Positions 8,833-17,556 of a stretch of DNA of 64,000 nt are shown piece after piece; the stretch's first letter is position 1; each line of letters begins with the position of its first letter. This stretch comes from Iodidimonas muriae. Lineage in GTDB: Bacteria > Pseudomonadota > Alphaproteobacteria > Sphingomonadales > Rhodothalassiaceae. Below the pieces are notes generated by a model, which saw only the letters and a list, made by a program, of their open reading frames with translations, was not told the origin of the DNA and did not search any database. Location of the stretch: positions 1 to 64,000 of the forward strand of contig NZ_BMOV01000001.1 of NCBI RefSeq assembly GCF_014647255.1, in the 5' to 3' direction. Made by a program: the position numbers and the translations under genes.

Positions 8833-8855
8833 TCCCCGGCCATAACCGCCGGGGA
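8833..8855 (-). other. Stem-loop in the 5' leader of the YbjN gene
   Basis: TCCCCGGC (8833-8840), 7-nt loop, GCCGGGGA (8848-8855): a perfect 8-bp stem. It sits immediately upstream of the ribosome-binding site of the YbjN gene and about 200 nt after ubiK. With no T-run it could be a leader hairpin affecting translation rather than a terminator. The rest of 8856-9057 shows nothing I recognise. Confidence 0.4.
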
Positions 8856-9057
8856 TCTTCACAGATCCGGGCGTTTTATGCGCAAGGTCTTGGGCAACAC
8901 GCCAAGATACAAGCCTCCCATGGTTTTAAACCAACAGGGAAAGCCTGCCATTCAAGCCGTGTCTGCGCAAGAAATCTGTGGGGGTCAGCCTCAATATCTT
9001 GTGGATAACTTCCCGCATTGCCCCACAATGTGTGTCGGGCAAGATGCGGGGCGGGGG

Positions 9058-9390
9058 TCAGCTTTTATCCGGCGCGGATTTTTTGGCCTTTGCCGAAGCG
9101 TCCGGGGAGGCCTTTTTTGCCGCTTTGGCCGGTGCCTTTGGTGCGGGCTTCCGGCCTGCTTCCAAGGCCTCGAGCCGGGCTTTCAGGCGTTCATTTTCCT
9201 CGCGGGCTTTTGCGGCCATGGCCTTTACCGCATCAAATTCATCGCGGGTTACCAGATCCAGTTCACCAAGGCGGCGATCCAGCCAGGCCCGCGCCGCCCC
9301 TTCTGCTTCAGAGCGCACAGAAGTCAGGGCACCGGCAGCGCCTGTGGCCAGTTTCGCCAGATCATCGAGGAATCGATTGTCTGTCTGCAT
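9058..9390 (-). CDS. ubiK: Ubiquinone biosynthesis accessory factor UbiK (BMFP/YqiC family)
   Basis: 110 residues. The N-terminal half (FLDDLAKLATGAAGALTSV) is an amphipathic membrane-active helix. Then VTRDEFDAVKAMAAKAREENERL begins the family's C-terminal coiled coil that trimerises. The tail is Ala/Lys/Pro-rich. UbiK binds UbiJ and lipids and supports aerobic ubiquinone synthesis. Divergent from lgt with 195 nt between them, in which I see no gene. Confidence 0.9.
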   Translation of the reverse strand: MQTDNRFLDDLAKLATGAAGALTSVRSEAEGAARAWLDRRLGELDLVTRDEFDAVKAMAAKAREENERLKARLEALEAGRKPAPKAPAKAAKKASPDASAKAKKSAPDKS

Positions 9391-9585
9391 GGGAGTTTCG
9401 TCTTTCCAGCAATCTCAATTACGAGCTGAATATGGGGCGAGGACGGATGCATTGCAAAGATTGTTTTACGCTTCATCTGCAAGTCGCCAAAATTCAAGGC
9501 GGGGAACCACCTTGACAGGGCGTGTTTGTGCATGATGATGGCGGGCACATATCGCATGTTTCCCGCCAATGAAAGGCACGAATTG

Positions 9586-10461
9586 ATGCACGGAATATCC
9601 TTTCTGGGCGTATTGGCCTATCCGCAGATCGACCCGGTTCTGGTGACCATTTTCGGCCTGCCGATCCGCTGGTATTCATTGGCTTATCTCACAGGATTGA
9701 TGGGCGGTTGGTGGTGGGTGCGGAAGGTGGCCCCCACGCTTGGGGTTCCCATTACCCGCCAGCAGATCGACGATTTTCTGATGTGGGCCACCCTTGGGGT
9801 GATCTTGGGCGGCCGCCTTGGTTATGTGCTGTTTTATAAGCCCGCCGCCTATCTGGAAGATCCCGCGGCCATCTTGCGTTTGTGGGATGGCGGCATGTCT
9901 TTTCATGGTGGCCTGGTCGGGGTAACGCTGGCGATTATCCTTTATTCCCGGTCAAAGCAGATCCCGCTTTTGCGATTTTCCGATATGATCGCTGCGGCTG
10001 TCCCTATTGGCCTGTTTTTCGGGCGATTGGCCAATTTCATCAATGGGGAATTATGGGGCCGCGCCGCCAATGTCCCTTGGGCGATGGTCTTCCCAAGCGA
10101 TCCCAGCCAATTGCCGCGCCACCCAAGCCAGCTTTACGAATCAGCGCTTGAAGGGCTGGTTCTGTTTCTTGCCATCAATTGGCTGGTTTTTCGGTCGCAA
10201 ACGGTCCGGCGCAAGCCCGGCCTTTTGGTGGGGCTGTTTTTCTTCGGCTATGGCCTGTCGCGCTATGTGGTGGAATTCGCCCGCGAGCCTGATGCCCATT
10301 TGGGGCTGTTGGCGGGGATCATATCCATGGGGCAGCTTCTCAGCCTGCCGATGATCCTGTTCGGGGGCTGGCTGATGTGGAGCGCCTTGACCGACCGGAT
10401 GCCGCGCTTGCTGAAAGATGTGGGAGAGCGCAAACCCGCAAAAACCGGAGGCAAAGGGTGA
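9586..10461 (+). CDS. lgt: Prolipoprotein diacylglyceryl transferase
   Basis: Transfers diacylglycerol from phosphatidylglycerol to the lipobox cysteine of prolipoproteins in the inner membrane. The 291-residue protein has about seven hydrophobic segments, the HGGL motif (MSFHGGLVGV) and the Lgt signature GRLANFINGELWGR. Upstream in-frame starts exist (TTG 9526, ATG 9532 and 9556), but AAAGG at 9572-9576 is suitably spaced from the ATG at 9586 and the family normally begins just before the YPQIDPV segment. Its stop overlaps the next GTG (GTGA). Confidence 0.93.
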   Translation: MHGISFLGVLAYPQIDPVLVTIFGLPIRWYSLAYLTGLMGGWWWVRKVAPTLGVPITRQQIDDFLMWATLGVILGGRLGYVLFYKPAAYLEDPAAILRLWDGGMSFHGGLVGVTLAIILYSRSKQIPLLRFSDMIAAAVPIGLFFGRLANFINGELWGRAANVPWAMVFPSDPSQLPRHPSQLYESALEGLVLFLAINWLVFRSQTVRRKPGLLVGLFFFGYGLSRYVVEFAREPDAHLGLLAGIISMGQLLSLPMILFGGWLMWSALTDRMPRLLKDVGERKPAKTGGKG

Positions 10462-11543
10462 CAACACCGCTGTCCAAACATCTGCACGCCCTGATCAATG
10501 CCACCGGGCCGATCAGCGTGCATCGCTATATGTCGGAAGCGTTGATGCATCCCGATCATGGCTATTACCGAAAGCGCGATCCTTTGGGCGCGAAAGGTGA
10601 TTTTATCACCGCGCCGGAAATTTCGCAGATTTTTGGCGAATTATTGGGACTTTGGCTGGCGGATCGGTGGGAAGCCATGGGGCGGCCTGATCCGGTGCGG
10701 TTGGTGGAATTGGGGCCGGGGCGCGGCACGTTGATGGCCGATGCCGTGCGGGCCATGGCCGTGGTTCCCGGCTTGGCACAGGCCCTTGATATTCATCTGG
10801 TGGAATCCAACGAAGCCTTGCGAAAGGCGCAAGGAAAGAAGGTAAAGGCCCAGTGGCATGATCGCTTTGCCGATGTGCCCGAAGGCCCGATGCTTTTGGT
10901 GGCCAATGAATTTTTCGATGCCTTGCCGATTTATCAGTTTGTCCGCACAGCATCAGGCTGGGCAGAACGCCATGTAACCAGTGACGGGAAGGGCTTTGAC
11001 TGGTGCCTTGGGCCGGCTTCGGCACAGGCGGCTTTGATCCCCGAAACATTGCAAATGGTGGAAGAAGGGGCGCTGGTGGAATTATGCCCGGCAGCGCTTT
11101 CCATCACCGATGACATCGCCAAGCGTATCAACAGCCATGGCGGGGCAGCGCTGATCATCGATTATGGTTATGAACAGAGCGCAGCAGGGGAAACATTGCA
11201 GGCCATTCGCCGCCATCAACGCGTTGATGTGTTCCATAAGCCCGGCGAAAGCGATCTGACCGCCCATGTGAATTTCGACCATTTGTCCCAGGTAGCGCTG
11301 CAGGCCGGTGCGCAGGTGGAAGGGCCGGTGACACAAGGCGATTTCTTACGGGATCTGGGCATTGAAATCCGTGCGGCCTTGTTGTGCCGGCGTGCAACGG
11401 AAAAGCAGGCCTGCGATATCAAAGCCGCCGTGCGCCGCTTAACGGCACCGGATATGATGGGAACCTTGTTCAAGGCCATGGCCATCCAACCCGGCGACGG
11501 GCCAACGGTAGAGGCAGAAATCAGCGAGGCGCCAGATGTCTGA
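10458..11543 (+). CDS. MidA/NDUFAF7-family SAM-dependent methyltransferase
   Basis: 361 residues. The sequence begins with the family's N-terminal signature HGYYRKRDPLGAKGDFITAPEISQIFGELLG, followed by the SAM-binding ELGPGRGTLMADAVR and NEFFDALPIYQF. Eukaryotic NDUFAF7 methylates an arginine of complex I subunit NDUFS2; the bacterial role is less certain. Starts at a GTG overlapping the lgt stop by 4 nt and overlaps pgeF by 8 nt at its end, so lgt-midA-pgeF is a translationally coupled operon, an arrangement common in Alphaproteobacteria. Confidence 0.92.
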   Translation: MTTPLSKHLHALINATGPISVHRYMSEALMHPDHGYYRKRDPLGAKGDFITAPEISQIFGELLGLWLADRWEAMGRPDPVRLVELGPGRGTLMADAVRAMAVVPGLAQALDIHLVESNEALRKAQGKKVKAQWHDRFADVPEGPMLLVANEFFDALPIYQFVRTASGWAERHVTSDGKGFDWCLGPASAQAALIPETLQMVEEGALVELCPAALSITDDIAKRINSHGGAALIIDYGYEQSAAGETLQAIRRHQRVDVFHKPGESDLTAHVNFDHLSQVALQAGAQVEGPVTQGDFLRDLGIEIRAALLCRRATEKQACDIKAAVRRLTAPDMMGTLFKAMAIQPGDGPTVEAEISEAPDV

Positions 11544-12321
11544 ACGCCACCCCCCTTGTGCCACTTCTTCTTTGCTTTCCGCCTGTGACGGGTTGGAGCA
11601 TGGGTTTTTTGGCCGGCGGGGCGGGGTTTCTAGCGGTCCTTATGAAAGCCTGAATGCCGGGCGCGGCTCAGATGATGACGGGGCGGCGGTTTTGGAAAAT
11701 CGTCGCCGGATTTGCGCGACTGTGGGGGGCGCGGCGTTGGCCACGCCTTATCAGATCCACAGCGCCATTGCCCATTATGCAGGGGCGGATTTCGATTCGG
11801 CCAATCCGCCGCGCTGCGACGCTTTGGTCACCGATCAGCCGGGCTTGGTTGTGGGGATCGTCACGTCGGATTGTGCGCCGGTTTTGTTGGTTGATCCAAT
11901 GGCGGGCATTGTGGCTGCGTGCCATGCGGGCTGGCGCGGCGCGGTTTCGGGCATTGTGGCGGCCACCGTTTCGGAAATGGAAAAACATGGTGCCCGTTCC
12001 GATCGGATAATCGCAGCCATCGGCCCCGCCATTGCCCAAGCCTCTTATGAGGTGGGGGACGAGGTGCGGCAGGCGTTTCAGGCGGTGGACCCGTTTTTTG
12101 CCAATTTCTTTGCCAAAGGCGTGCGTGCGGGGGCTTTCCAATTCGATCTGGAAGGGGCTGTGGCCGGGCAATTGGCACGTGCCGGAGTGTCGCAGGTGGA
12201 GCCTTTGGGGATAGACACCTATTGCGATAAAAATGCCTATTTTAGCTATCGTCGTTCAACCCATGAAGGTGCAACGGATTATGGTCGGCAGCTTTCGGTG
12301 ATCACTCTCGCGCAGACATGA
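11536..12321 (+). CDS. pgeF: Peptidoglycan editing factor PgeF (laccase-domain, YfiH family)
   Basis: 261 residues. The family removes misincorporated amino acids from peptidoglycan precursors and was formerly called a polyphenol oxidase. The metal-binding site residues are visible: the His of QIHSAIA, the Cys of TSDCAPVLL and the His of CHAGWRG. FFGRRGGVSSGPYESLN at the N-terminus is typical. The ATG lies inside the end of the midA homolog, so translation is coupled. Confidence 0.93.
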   Translation: MSERHPPCATSSLLSACDGLEHGFFGRRGGVSSGPYESLNAGRGSDDDGAAVLENRRRICATVGGAALATPYQIHSAIAHYAGADFDSANPPRCDALVTDQPGLVVGIVTSDCAPVLLVDPMAGIVAACHAGWRGAVSGIVAATVSEMEKHGARSDRIIAAIGPAIAQASYEVGDEVRQAFQAVDPFFANFFAKGVRAGAFQFDLEGAVAGQLARAGVSQVEPLGIDTYCDKNAYFSYRRSTHEGATDYGRQLSVITLAQT

Positions 12322-12476
12322 GACCAATTAGCAAAGCGGAGTGGTTTACAAGGGGGGGCACCGCTTGCTAAGAGCACGCCAACCCGGCGGAAAGGTCAGC
12401 CCCCTAGGGGCTTGGCCTGAAGGAACGTTCCGGCCGCTGTCATTGCAGGCATAAAATCGCTCAGACGGAGCCCAGA
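12322..12476 (+). promoter_or_regulatory. Structured leader upstream of prs
   Basis: 155 nt between pgeF and prs holds two strong hairpins. The first pairs TTAGCAAAGCGG (12328-12339) with CCGCTTGCTAA (12361-12371), with one bulged A. The second pairs about 12393-12403 with 12407-12418 around GCCCC-CTA-GGGGC. A GGAACGTTCC palindrome follows at 12422-12431. Neither hairpin is followed by a T-run, so they are not simple terminators of pgeF. GGAG at 12467-12470 is the prs ribosome-binding site. It matches no riboswitch class I can name. Confidence 0.5.
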
Positions 12477-13409
12477 ATGAAAATTCTTACTGGAAATTCC
12501 AACCCGCCCTTAGCTGAAGCCATCGCCACTTATCTCAACATTCCTTTGACGAAAGCCAGCGTGAAACGCTTTTCCGATCAGGAAATTTTCGTCGAAATTC
12601 ACGAAAACGTACGCGGCGAGGATGTGTTCGTCGCCCAATCCACCAGCTACCCCGCCAATGACCATCTGATGGAACTGCTGGTGTGCATCGATGCCTTGAA
12701 ACGAGCTTCGGCGCGCCGAATCACCGCCGTTCTTCCTTATTTCGGCTATGCCCGACAAGATCGAAAACCGGGGCCGCGCACGCCCATTTCTGCGAAATTG
12801 GTGGCCAATTTGATCACCACCGCAGGGGCCGATCGGGTGCTGACCATGGATCTTCACGCCGGACAGATTCAGGGCTTTTTCGATATCCCCACCGATAATC
12901 TTTATGCGCTGCCGGTTCTGGGCCGCGATCTGAAAGAAAATTACTCCCCCGAAGATTTGATGATCGTATCGCCCGATGTGGGCGGTGTGGTGCGGGCGCG
13001 CGCCTATGCCAAGCGGGTCGGAGCACCTTTGGCCATTGTGGATAAGCGCCGCGAACAGGCCGGTGTATCGGAAGTGATGAACATCATCGGCGATGTGGAA
13101 GGCCGGGTATGTGTGTTGGTGGATGATATCGTCGACTCGGCGGGCACATTGTGTAATGCCGCCGATGCCTTGATGCAGGCAGGGGCGAAATCCGTATCGG
13201 CCTATGTGAGCCACGGGGTTCTGTCTGGCGGGGCTGTGGCCCGTATTGGTGCTTCTTCGTTGAAGGAATTGGTGATTACCGATTCGATATTGGCAACGGA
13301 AGCGGTGCGCGTTTCAAAGAAAGTGCGGCGTATCACCATCGCGCCGCTGATCGCCGAAGCCATGAACCGCATCAGCCACGAAACGTCGGTGTCCAGCCTG
13401 TTTGATTGA
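12477..13409 (+). CDS. prs: Ribose-phosphate pyrophosphokinase (PRPP synthetase)
   Basis: Makes PRPP from ribose 5-phosphate and ATP for purine, pyrimidine, His, Trp and NAD synthesis. 310 residues, standard bacterial length. Motifs: [10 protein letters not shown] near residue 35, [14 protein letters not shown] near residue 125, the flexible loop VVDKRR-type segment ([14 protein letters not shown]) and the PRPP-binding [12 protein letters not shown] near residue 213. Preceded by a structured leader and followed by a clear terminator, so it is probably monocistronic. Confidence 0.97.
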   Translation: MKILTGNSNPPLAEAIATYLNIPLTKASVKRFSDQEIFVEIHENVRGEDVFVAQSTSYPANDHLMELLVCIDALKRASARRITAVLPYFGYARQDRKPGPRTPISAKLVANLITTAGADRVLTMDLHAGQIQGFFDIPTDNLYALPVLGRDLKENYSPEDLMIVSPDVGGVVRARAYAKRVGAPLAIVDKRREQAGVSEVMNIIGDVEGRVCVLVDDIVDSAGTLCNAADALMQAGAKSVSAYVSHGVLSGGAVARIGASSLKELVITDSILATEAVRVSKKVRRITIAPLIAEAMNRISHETSVSSLFD

Positions 13410-13424
13410 TCCTTTTGATCAAAG

Positions 13425-13454
13425 CCGGCGGTTTTGGGCCGCCGGTTCTTGATT
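13425..13454 (+). terminator. Terminator of prs
   Basis: CCGGCGG (13425-13431) and CCGCCGG (13439-13445) form a perfect 7-bp stem 15 nt after the prs stop. It is followed by a T-rich tract TTCTTGATTTT. It also lies at the end of the convergent CoA-binding gene. Confidence 0.7.
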
Positions 13455-13475
13455 TTCGCTGCGGTTGGGCGGGTT

Positions 13476-13910
13476 TTATCCCTTTGCTTTCACCCCAAGC
13501 CGGGGAATTTCCTTTGCCGGACAGCGATCCATCACAACCATAAGGCCAGCCTTTTCGGCGCGCTGTGCCGCCGCTTCATCCCACACGCCTTCTTGTAGCC
13601 AGACGGCCTTTGCGCCAATACGGATGGCCTCATCCACCACGCTGCCCGCATCGGCCGACCGGCGAAAAATATCCACCATATCCACCGGGTGGCCAATGGC
13701 GTCCAGACTGTCCAGCACAGGCACGCCGGGGGCAAAGTCCTGTCCTTCATAGGCGGGATTGACCGGAATGACCCGATAGCCTTGATCCATCAGAAAACGG
13801 GCGACACCCCGGCTGGGGCGGCCATCCTTGAGACTGGCTCCTACAACGGCGATGGTTTTCACGCGCTCCAATAGCGCATGAATGTGGTCGTCGGATGGAT
13901 TTTTGAACAT
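13476..13910 (-). CDS. CoA-binding (YccU-type) Rossmann-fold protein
   Basis: 144 residues consisting of one CoA-binding domain. TIAVVGASLKDGRPSRGVARFLMDQGYRVIPVNP is the dinucleotide-fold start, and AVWLQEGVWDEAA plus a C-terminal MDRCPAKEI motif complete the family pattern. Function unknown beyond probable CoA or acyl-CoA binding. It lies 18 nt downstream of the Mrp ATPase gene on the same strand, likely one operon. Confidence 0.9.
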   Translation of the reverse strand: MFKNPSDDHIHALLERVKTIAVVGASLKDGRPSRGVARFLMDQGYRVIPVNPAYEGQDFAPGVPVLDSLDAIGHPVDMVDIFRRSADAGSVVDEAIRIGAKAVWLQEGVWDEAAAQRAEKAGLMVVMDRCPAKEIPRLGVKAKG

Positions 13911-13928
13911 GGACGCCCTTTCTGGTTT

Positions 13929-15050
13929 TCAATCAATGCGGATGGTGGGGCCTTTTTTATCGGCCCGCTGCAATCGCGCGGCGATGGCTTTGGCAATGTC
14001 CAGATAGGCTTGCGCCTGTGGGCTTTCGGGGGCGCTGGCGCTGATGGGGGTGCCTTGATCCGATGTTTCGCGGATGCGCATATGCAGTGGCACTTCGCCC
14101 AGGAAATCCGCCCCGAGATTGGCGGCCGTTTCCCGCGCGCCGCCATGGCCGAAAATGTCCGAACGCTCGCCGCAAGACGGACATAGGAAATAGCTCATAT
14201 TTTCGATGATGCCGAACACGGGCACATCCACCTTTTCAAACATGGCCAATCCCTTGCGGGCGTCGATCAGCGCAATGTCTTGTGGCGTTGAAACGATCAC
14301 CGCGCCCTTCAAAGGAACCCGTTGCGACAAGGTGAGCTGCGCATCGCCGGTGCCGGGGGGCATGTCCACCACCAGGACATCCAAGGCGCCCCAATTCACA
14401 TCGCCCAAAAGCTGGGTGACAGCCGACGCAACCATGGGGCCACGCCAGATCATTGCTTTTTCTTCTTCCACCAGATAGCCGATAGACATGGTTTTGATGC
14501 CAAAGGCTTCCATTGGCTCGATGGTTTTGCCCGAGACATGCGGCCGTCCCGACAATCCCACTAGGCGCGGGATGGAGGGGCCGTAAATATCCGCATCCAT
14601 CAGGCCCACGCTCAATCCCGTGCGGGCAAGGGAAATGGCCAGATTGACAGCGGTGGTGGATTTTCCGACGCCTCCCTTGCCGCTGGCCACAGCGATGATA
14701 GCTTTCACCTGTTTGATGCCTTCCAAAGCAGGTGGGCCGGCTTTGGCCGCGCCGTGCATAGACGGGGGCGTGGCGGGGTGCGGGCCGCTGGATTGCGGCG
14801 GGCGCTCTGCTGTAAGCGCCACCGTCGCCGATAAGACGCCGGGAAGGGCGCTGACCACCTTTTGGGCAGCCAAACGCACCGGCTCCATCTTTTGGGCCTT
14901 CTCCACCGTTCCCACATCCAGGGCGAAGCCGATATTCCCCTTTTTGATCACCAAGCCGCTGATATACCCAAGACTGACGATATCTTTTCCCTGTTCGGGG
15001 TCGATGACGGTTTCAAGGGCGGTTAAAATCTGGTCTTTTGTTGGGGTCAT
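13929..15050 (-). CDS. mrp: Mrp/ApbC/NBP35-type iron-sulfur cluster carrier ATPase
   Basis: 373 residues. The N-terminal ~75 residues are a MIP18/DUF59 domain, and the rest is a P-loop ATPase with the deviant Walker A GKGGVGKS (residues 124-131). A CPSC pair in YFLCPSCGERSDIFG near the C-terminal third binds a bridging 4Fe-4S cluster. The protein holds and hands Fe-S clusters to apo-targets. The linker (about residues 82-112) is Pro/Ala-rich. Pairs with the downstream CoA-binding gene. Confidence 0.94.
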   Translation of the reverse strand: MTPTKDQILTALETVIDPEQGKDIVSLGYISGLVIKKGNIGFALDVGTVEKAQKMEPVRLAAQKVVSALPGVLSATVALTAERPPQSSGPHPATPPSMHGAAKAGPPALEGIKQVKAIIAVASGKGGVGKSTTAVNLAISLARTGLSVGLMDADIYGPSIPRLVGLSGRPHVSGKTIEPMEAFGIKTMSIGYLVEEEKAMIWRGPMVASAVTQLLGDVNWGALDVLVVDMPPGTGDAQLTLSQRVPLKGAVIVSTPQDIALIDARKGLAMFEKVDVPVFGIIENMSYFLCPSCGERSDIFGHGGARETAANLGADFLGEVPLHMRIRETSDQGTPISASAPESPQAQAYLDIAKAIAARLQRADKKGPTIRID

Positions 15051-15235
15051 TCATGGCCTGCAGTTTGACAAAAAGGGAAAAAGTGCCACCCAATTGTCGC
15101 AGTTTAATAAAAGGTGACATTGCGACACGGGGCTTGCTCCCATATATAGCGAGACAGAGTTTTTATGCAAAAGCGCATTATGGGATGATCCTGTGATCTG
15201 TGCTTTGTGGGATATACGAAGGGGAGAGAGCGTTT

Positions 15236-16372
15236 ATGCCGTGGCAAAATACCGGCGGTGGTGGGGGTAAAGGCCCATGGGGAACTGGCCCCAACGGCCC
15301 GCAAGGGCCCCGCGGCCCTTATGGCCCCAAAGGTCCACAAGGACCACAACCCAATCTTGATGATCTGATGCGCAAAGGTCAGGAACGCTTGCAAAAAGTC
15401 TTGCCCGGTGGGGCCGGCGGAAAAAGCGGCATCGTGCTTTTGATCGTGATCGCCTTGTTATTGTGGGCGGCCACCGGCGTATATCGGGTCAATACCGATG
15501 AACAGGGCATTGTTTTGCGCTTTGGCGAAGCCGCCGAACAACCCACCTTGCCGGGCCTTCATTGGCATTTGCCCTGGCCGATTGAAACCGTGATGACTCC
15601 GGCGGTGACGGTTGTGAACCGTGTGGATGTGGGGTTCCGCCAAGGCATGGCGCAACGCAGCCGTCCGACCAGCTTGCTGGATGAAAGCCTGATGCTTACC
15701 GGCGATGAAAATATCGTCGATGTGGCCTTTACGGTGTTTTGGCAGATCAACAATGCCCGCGATTATCTGTTCAATATTCAAACGCCGCAGGAAGACACCG
15801 TGAAAGCGGTGGCGGAAAGCGTCATGCGTGAGATTGTCGGGCGGACCCAGATCCAGCGTGTTTTGACCGAAGGCCGTGGTGCCATCGAAGAAGAAGCTGG
15901 CCGGGAACTTCAAAAAGCGTTGGATGAATATGGCGCAGGTATCCTTATTGGTGAGGTGAAGCTGGAAAAGGTGGACCCGCCCTTGGAGGTGATCGATGCG
16001 TTCCGCGATGTGCAGGCCGCTGAAGCCGACCGCGAGCGTTATCGCAATGAAGCCGATCGTTATGCCAACCAGATCATTCCCGAAGCCCGTGGCCGGGCCA
16101 ATCAGCTTTTGCAAGAAGCCGAAGCCTATAAAGAGCAGGTGATTGCTCAGGCCCAAGGGGATGCGGCCCGTTTCTTATCGGTTTATGAGGAATATGCGCA
16201 GGCCAAGGATGTGACGAAGAAGCGCATTTATCTTGAAACGATGGAAAATATCTTTGCCGATATGGAAAAAGTGATCATGGACGACAAGTCCGGGACCGGA
16301 GTGGTTCCTTATATGGCTCTTCCCGAGATCAAGCGGCGCAGCAACACATCCACGAATGGAGGCGGACAATGA
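15236..16372 (+). CDS. hflK: HflK, subunit of the FtsH-regulating membrane complex
   Basis: 378 residues. A Gly/Pro-rich N-terminus of about 50 residues (GGGGGKGPWG, repeated GP steps) precedes one transmembrane helix, then an SPFH/band 7 domain and a long C-terminal coiled coil rich in Ala/Glu. HflK and HflC form a periplasm-facing cage around FtsH that limits membrane-protein degradation. GGGGAG at 15221-15226 supports the ATG at 15236 rather than the longer open frame. Overlaps hflC by 4 nt (ATGA). Confidence 0.95.
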   Translation: MPWQNTGGGGGKGPWGTGPNGPQGPRGPYGPKGPQGPQPNLDDLMRKGQERLQKVLPGGAGGKSGIVLLIVIALLLWAATGVYRVNTDEQGIVLRFGEAAEQPTLPGLHWHLPWPIETVMTPAVTVVNRVDVGFRQGMAQRSRPTSLLDESLMLTGDENIVDVAFTVFWQINNARDYLFNIQTPQEDTVKAVAESVMREIVGRTQIQRVLTEGRGAIEEEAGRELQKALDEYGAGILIGEVKLEKVDPPLEVIDAFRDVQAAEADRERYRNEADRYANQIIPEARGRANQLLQEAEAYKEQVIAQAQGDAARFLSVYEEYAQAKDVTKKRIYLETMENIFADMEKVIMDDKSGTGVVPYMALPEIKRRSNTSTNGGGQ

Positions 16373-17238
16373 GCGTACGCAGTATTATCCTCCTCGTTTT
16401 GGCGGCTGCTCTCATTCTTGTGGCCAGCACCGGTCTGTTTACGGTTCGGGAAACCCAGCAGGTTATCGTCATGCAGTTTGGCGATCCGCGCCGTGTTGTG
16501 AAAGAGCCGGGCCTGCATTGGAAAATTCCGTTTCTGCAGCAGGCGAATTATTTCGATTCCCGTATTCTGAATCTGGATATTCCAGCGCAGGAAGTGATCG
16601 CATCTGACCAGAAGCGTTTGGAAGTGGATGCCTTTGCCCGTTTCCGCATTACCGATCCCTTGCTCACCTATCAAACGGTGCGCAATGAACTGGGGGCGAA
16701 AAGCCGGATCCAGACCATCATGGCGTCGAATTTGCGTCAGGTGTTGGCGTCCGAGCCTTTGCGGACCATCGTGTCCGGTGAGCGCAGCCGGTTGATGACC
16801 ACCATCCGCGACAGTGTGAATGCCAATGCCAAGCGTTTTGGTATCGATGTGGTGGATATGCGCTTGCGCCGGGTGGATCTGCCGGAAGCCAATTCGAAAA
16901 CCATCTTTGAACGGATGCGTACCGAGCGGGAGCGGGAAGCGGAAGAAGCCCGCGCCGAAGGCCGTGAATTGGCGGCACGTATTCGCGCACAGGCGGATCG
17001 TGAACGCACGGTTTTGTTGGCGGAAGCCAGCCGGGATGCCCAGAAGCTACGCGGTGAAGGCGATGGGTCTGCGGTGAAGATTTTTGCCGATGCCTTTGGC
17101 AAGGACGTGGATTTCTTTGAATTCTATCGCACCATGGAAGCCTATCGGAATTCTCTGAAGGGCAGCAGCACCACGGTGATCTTGTCACCGGATAGCGAAT
17201 ATCTGGGCTATCTGCGTGGGTCGGAGAAGAAGAACTGA
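16369..17238 (+). CDS. hflC: HflC, partner of HflK
   Basis: 289 residues. One N-terminal transmembrane helix, then the SPFH domain beginning VRETQQVIVMQFGDPRRVV, and a charged coiled-coil region (RTEREREAEEARAEGRELAA). The C-terminal part has the conserved LSPDSEY-type segment. Translationally coupled to hflK and followed after 15 nt by a DUF2065 gene, the standard hflKC-DUF2065 order. Confidence 0.96.
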   Translation: MSVRSIILLVLAAALILVASTGLFTVRETQQVIVMQFGDPRRVVKEPGLHWKIPFLQQANYFDSRILNLDIPAQEVIASDQKRLEVDAFARFRITDPLLTYQTVRNELGAKSRIQTIMASNLRQVLASEPLRTIVSGERSRLMTTIRDSVNANAKRFGIDVVDMRLRRVDLPEANSKTIFERMRTEREREAEEARAEGRELAARIRAQADRERTVLLAEASRDAQKLRGEGDGSAVKIFADAFGKDVDFFEFYRTMEAYRNSLKGSSTTVILSPDSEYLGYLRGSEKKN

Positions 17239-17253
17239 GCCGAGGTTTAGCCC

Positions 17254-17451
17254 ATGATGTTTGATTGGGGCGATTTTGGTGTGGCAGTGGGACTGGCGCT
17301 TGTTTTTGAAGGTTTGGGCTATGCCCTTGCACCGGATTTCATGCGCCGTCTTTACGCCATGATGTTGCTCGAACCTGTGCAGCGTTTACGCCTGATGGGC
17401 GCCGTGGCTGTCTGTCTGGGCTTTGTCGCCATCTGGGCGATCCGGGGATGA
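17254..17451 (+). CDS. DUF2065 (YjeT-like) small membrane protein
   Basis: 65 residues with two predicted transmembrane helices and the family pattern of an early GLALVFEGLGYALAP segment and a late LRLMGAVAVCLGFVAIW helix. Function unknown. Co-transcribed with hflKC, so it may belong to the same FtsH/HflKC membrane quality-control unit; that is inference from position. Confidence 0.88.
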   Translation: MMFDWGDFGVAVGLALVFEGLGYALAPDFMRRLYAMMLLEPVQRLRLMGAVAVCLGFVAIWAIRG

Positions 17452-17556
17452 TCCCTTGCCGCTGCTTGTGCATATGCTCTGATATGCTCAGGCGGCGGCA
17501 GAAAATCAAATGATGCGACGCGTTATAAGAAATGAAGACCTGCGAAAGGAGTGGCC

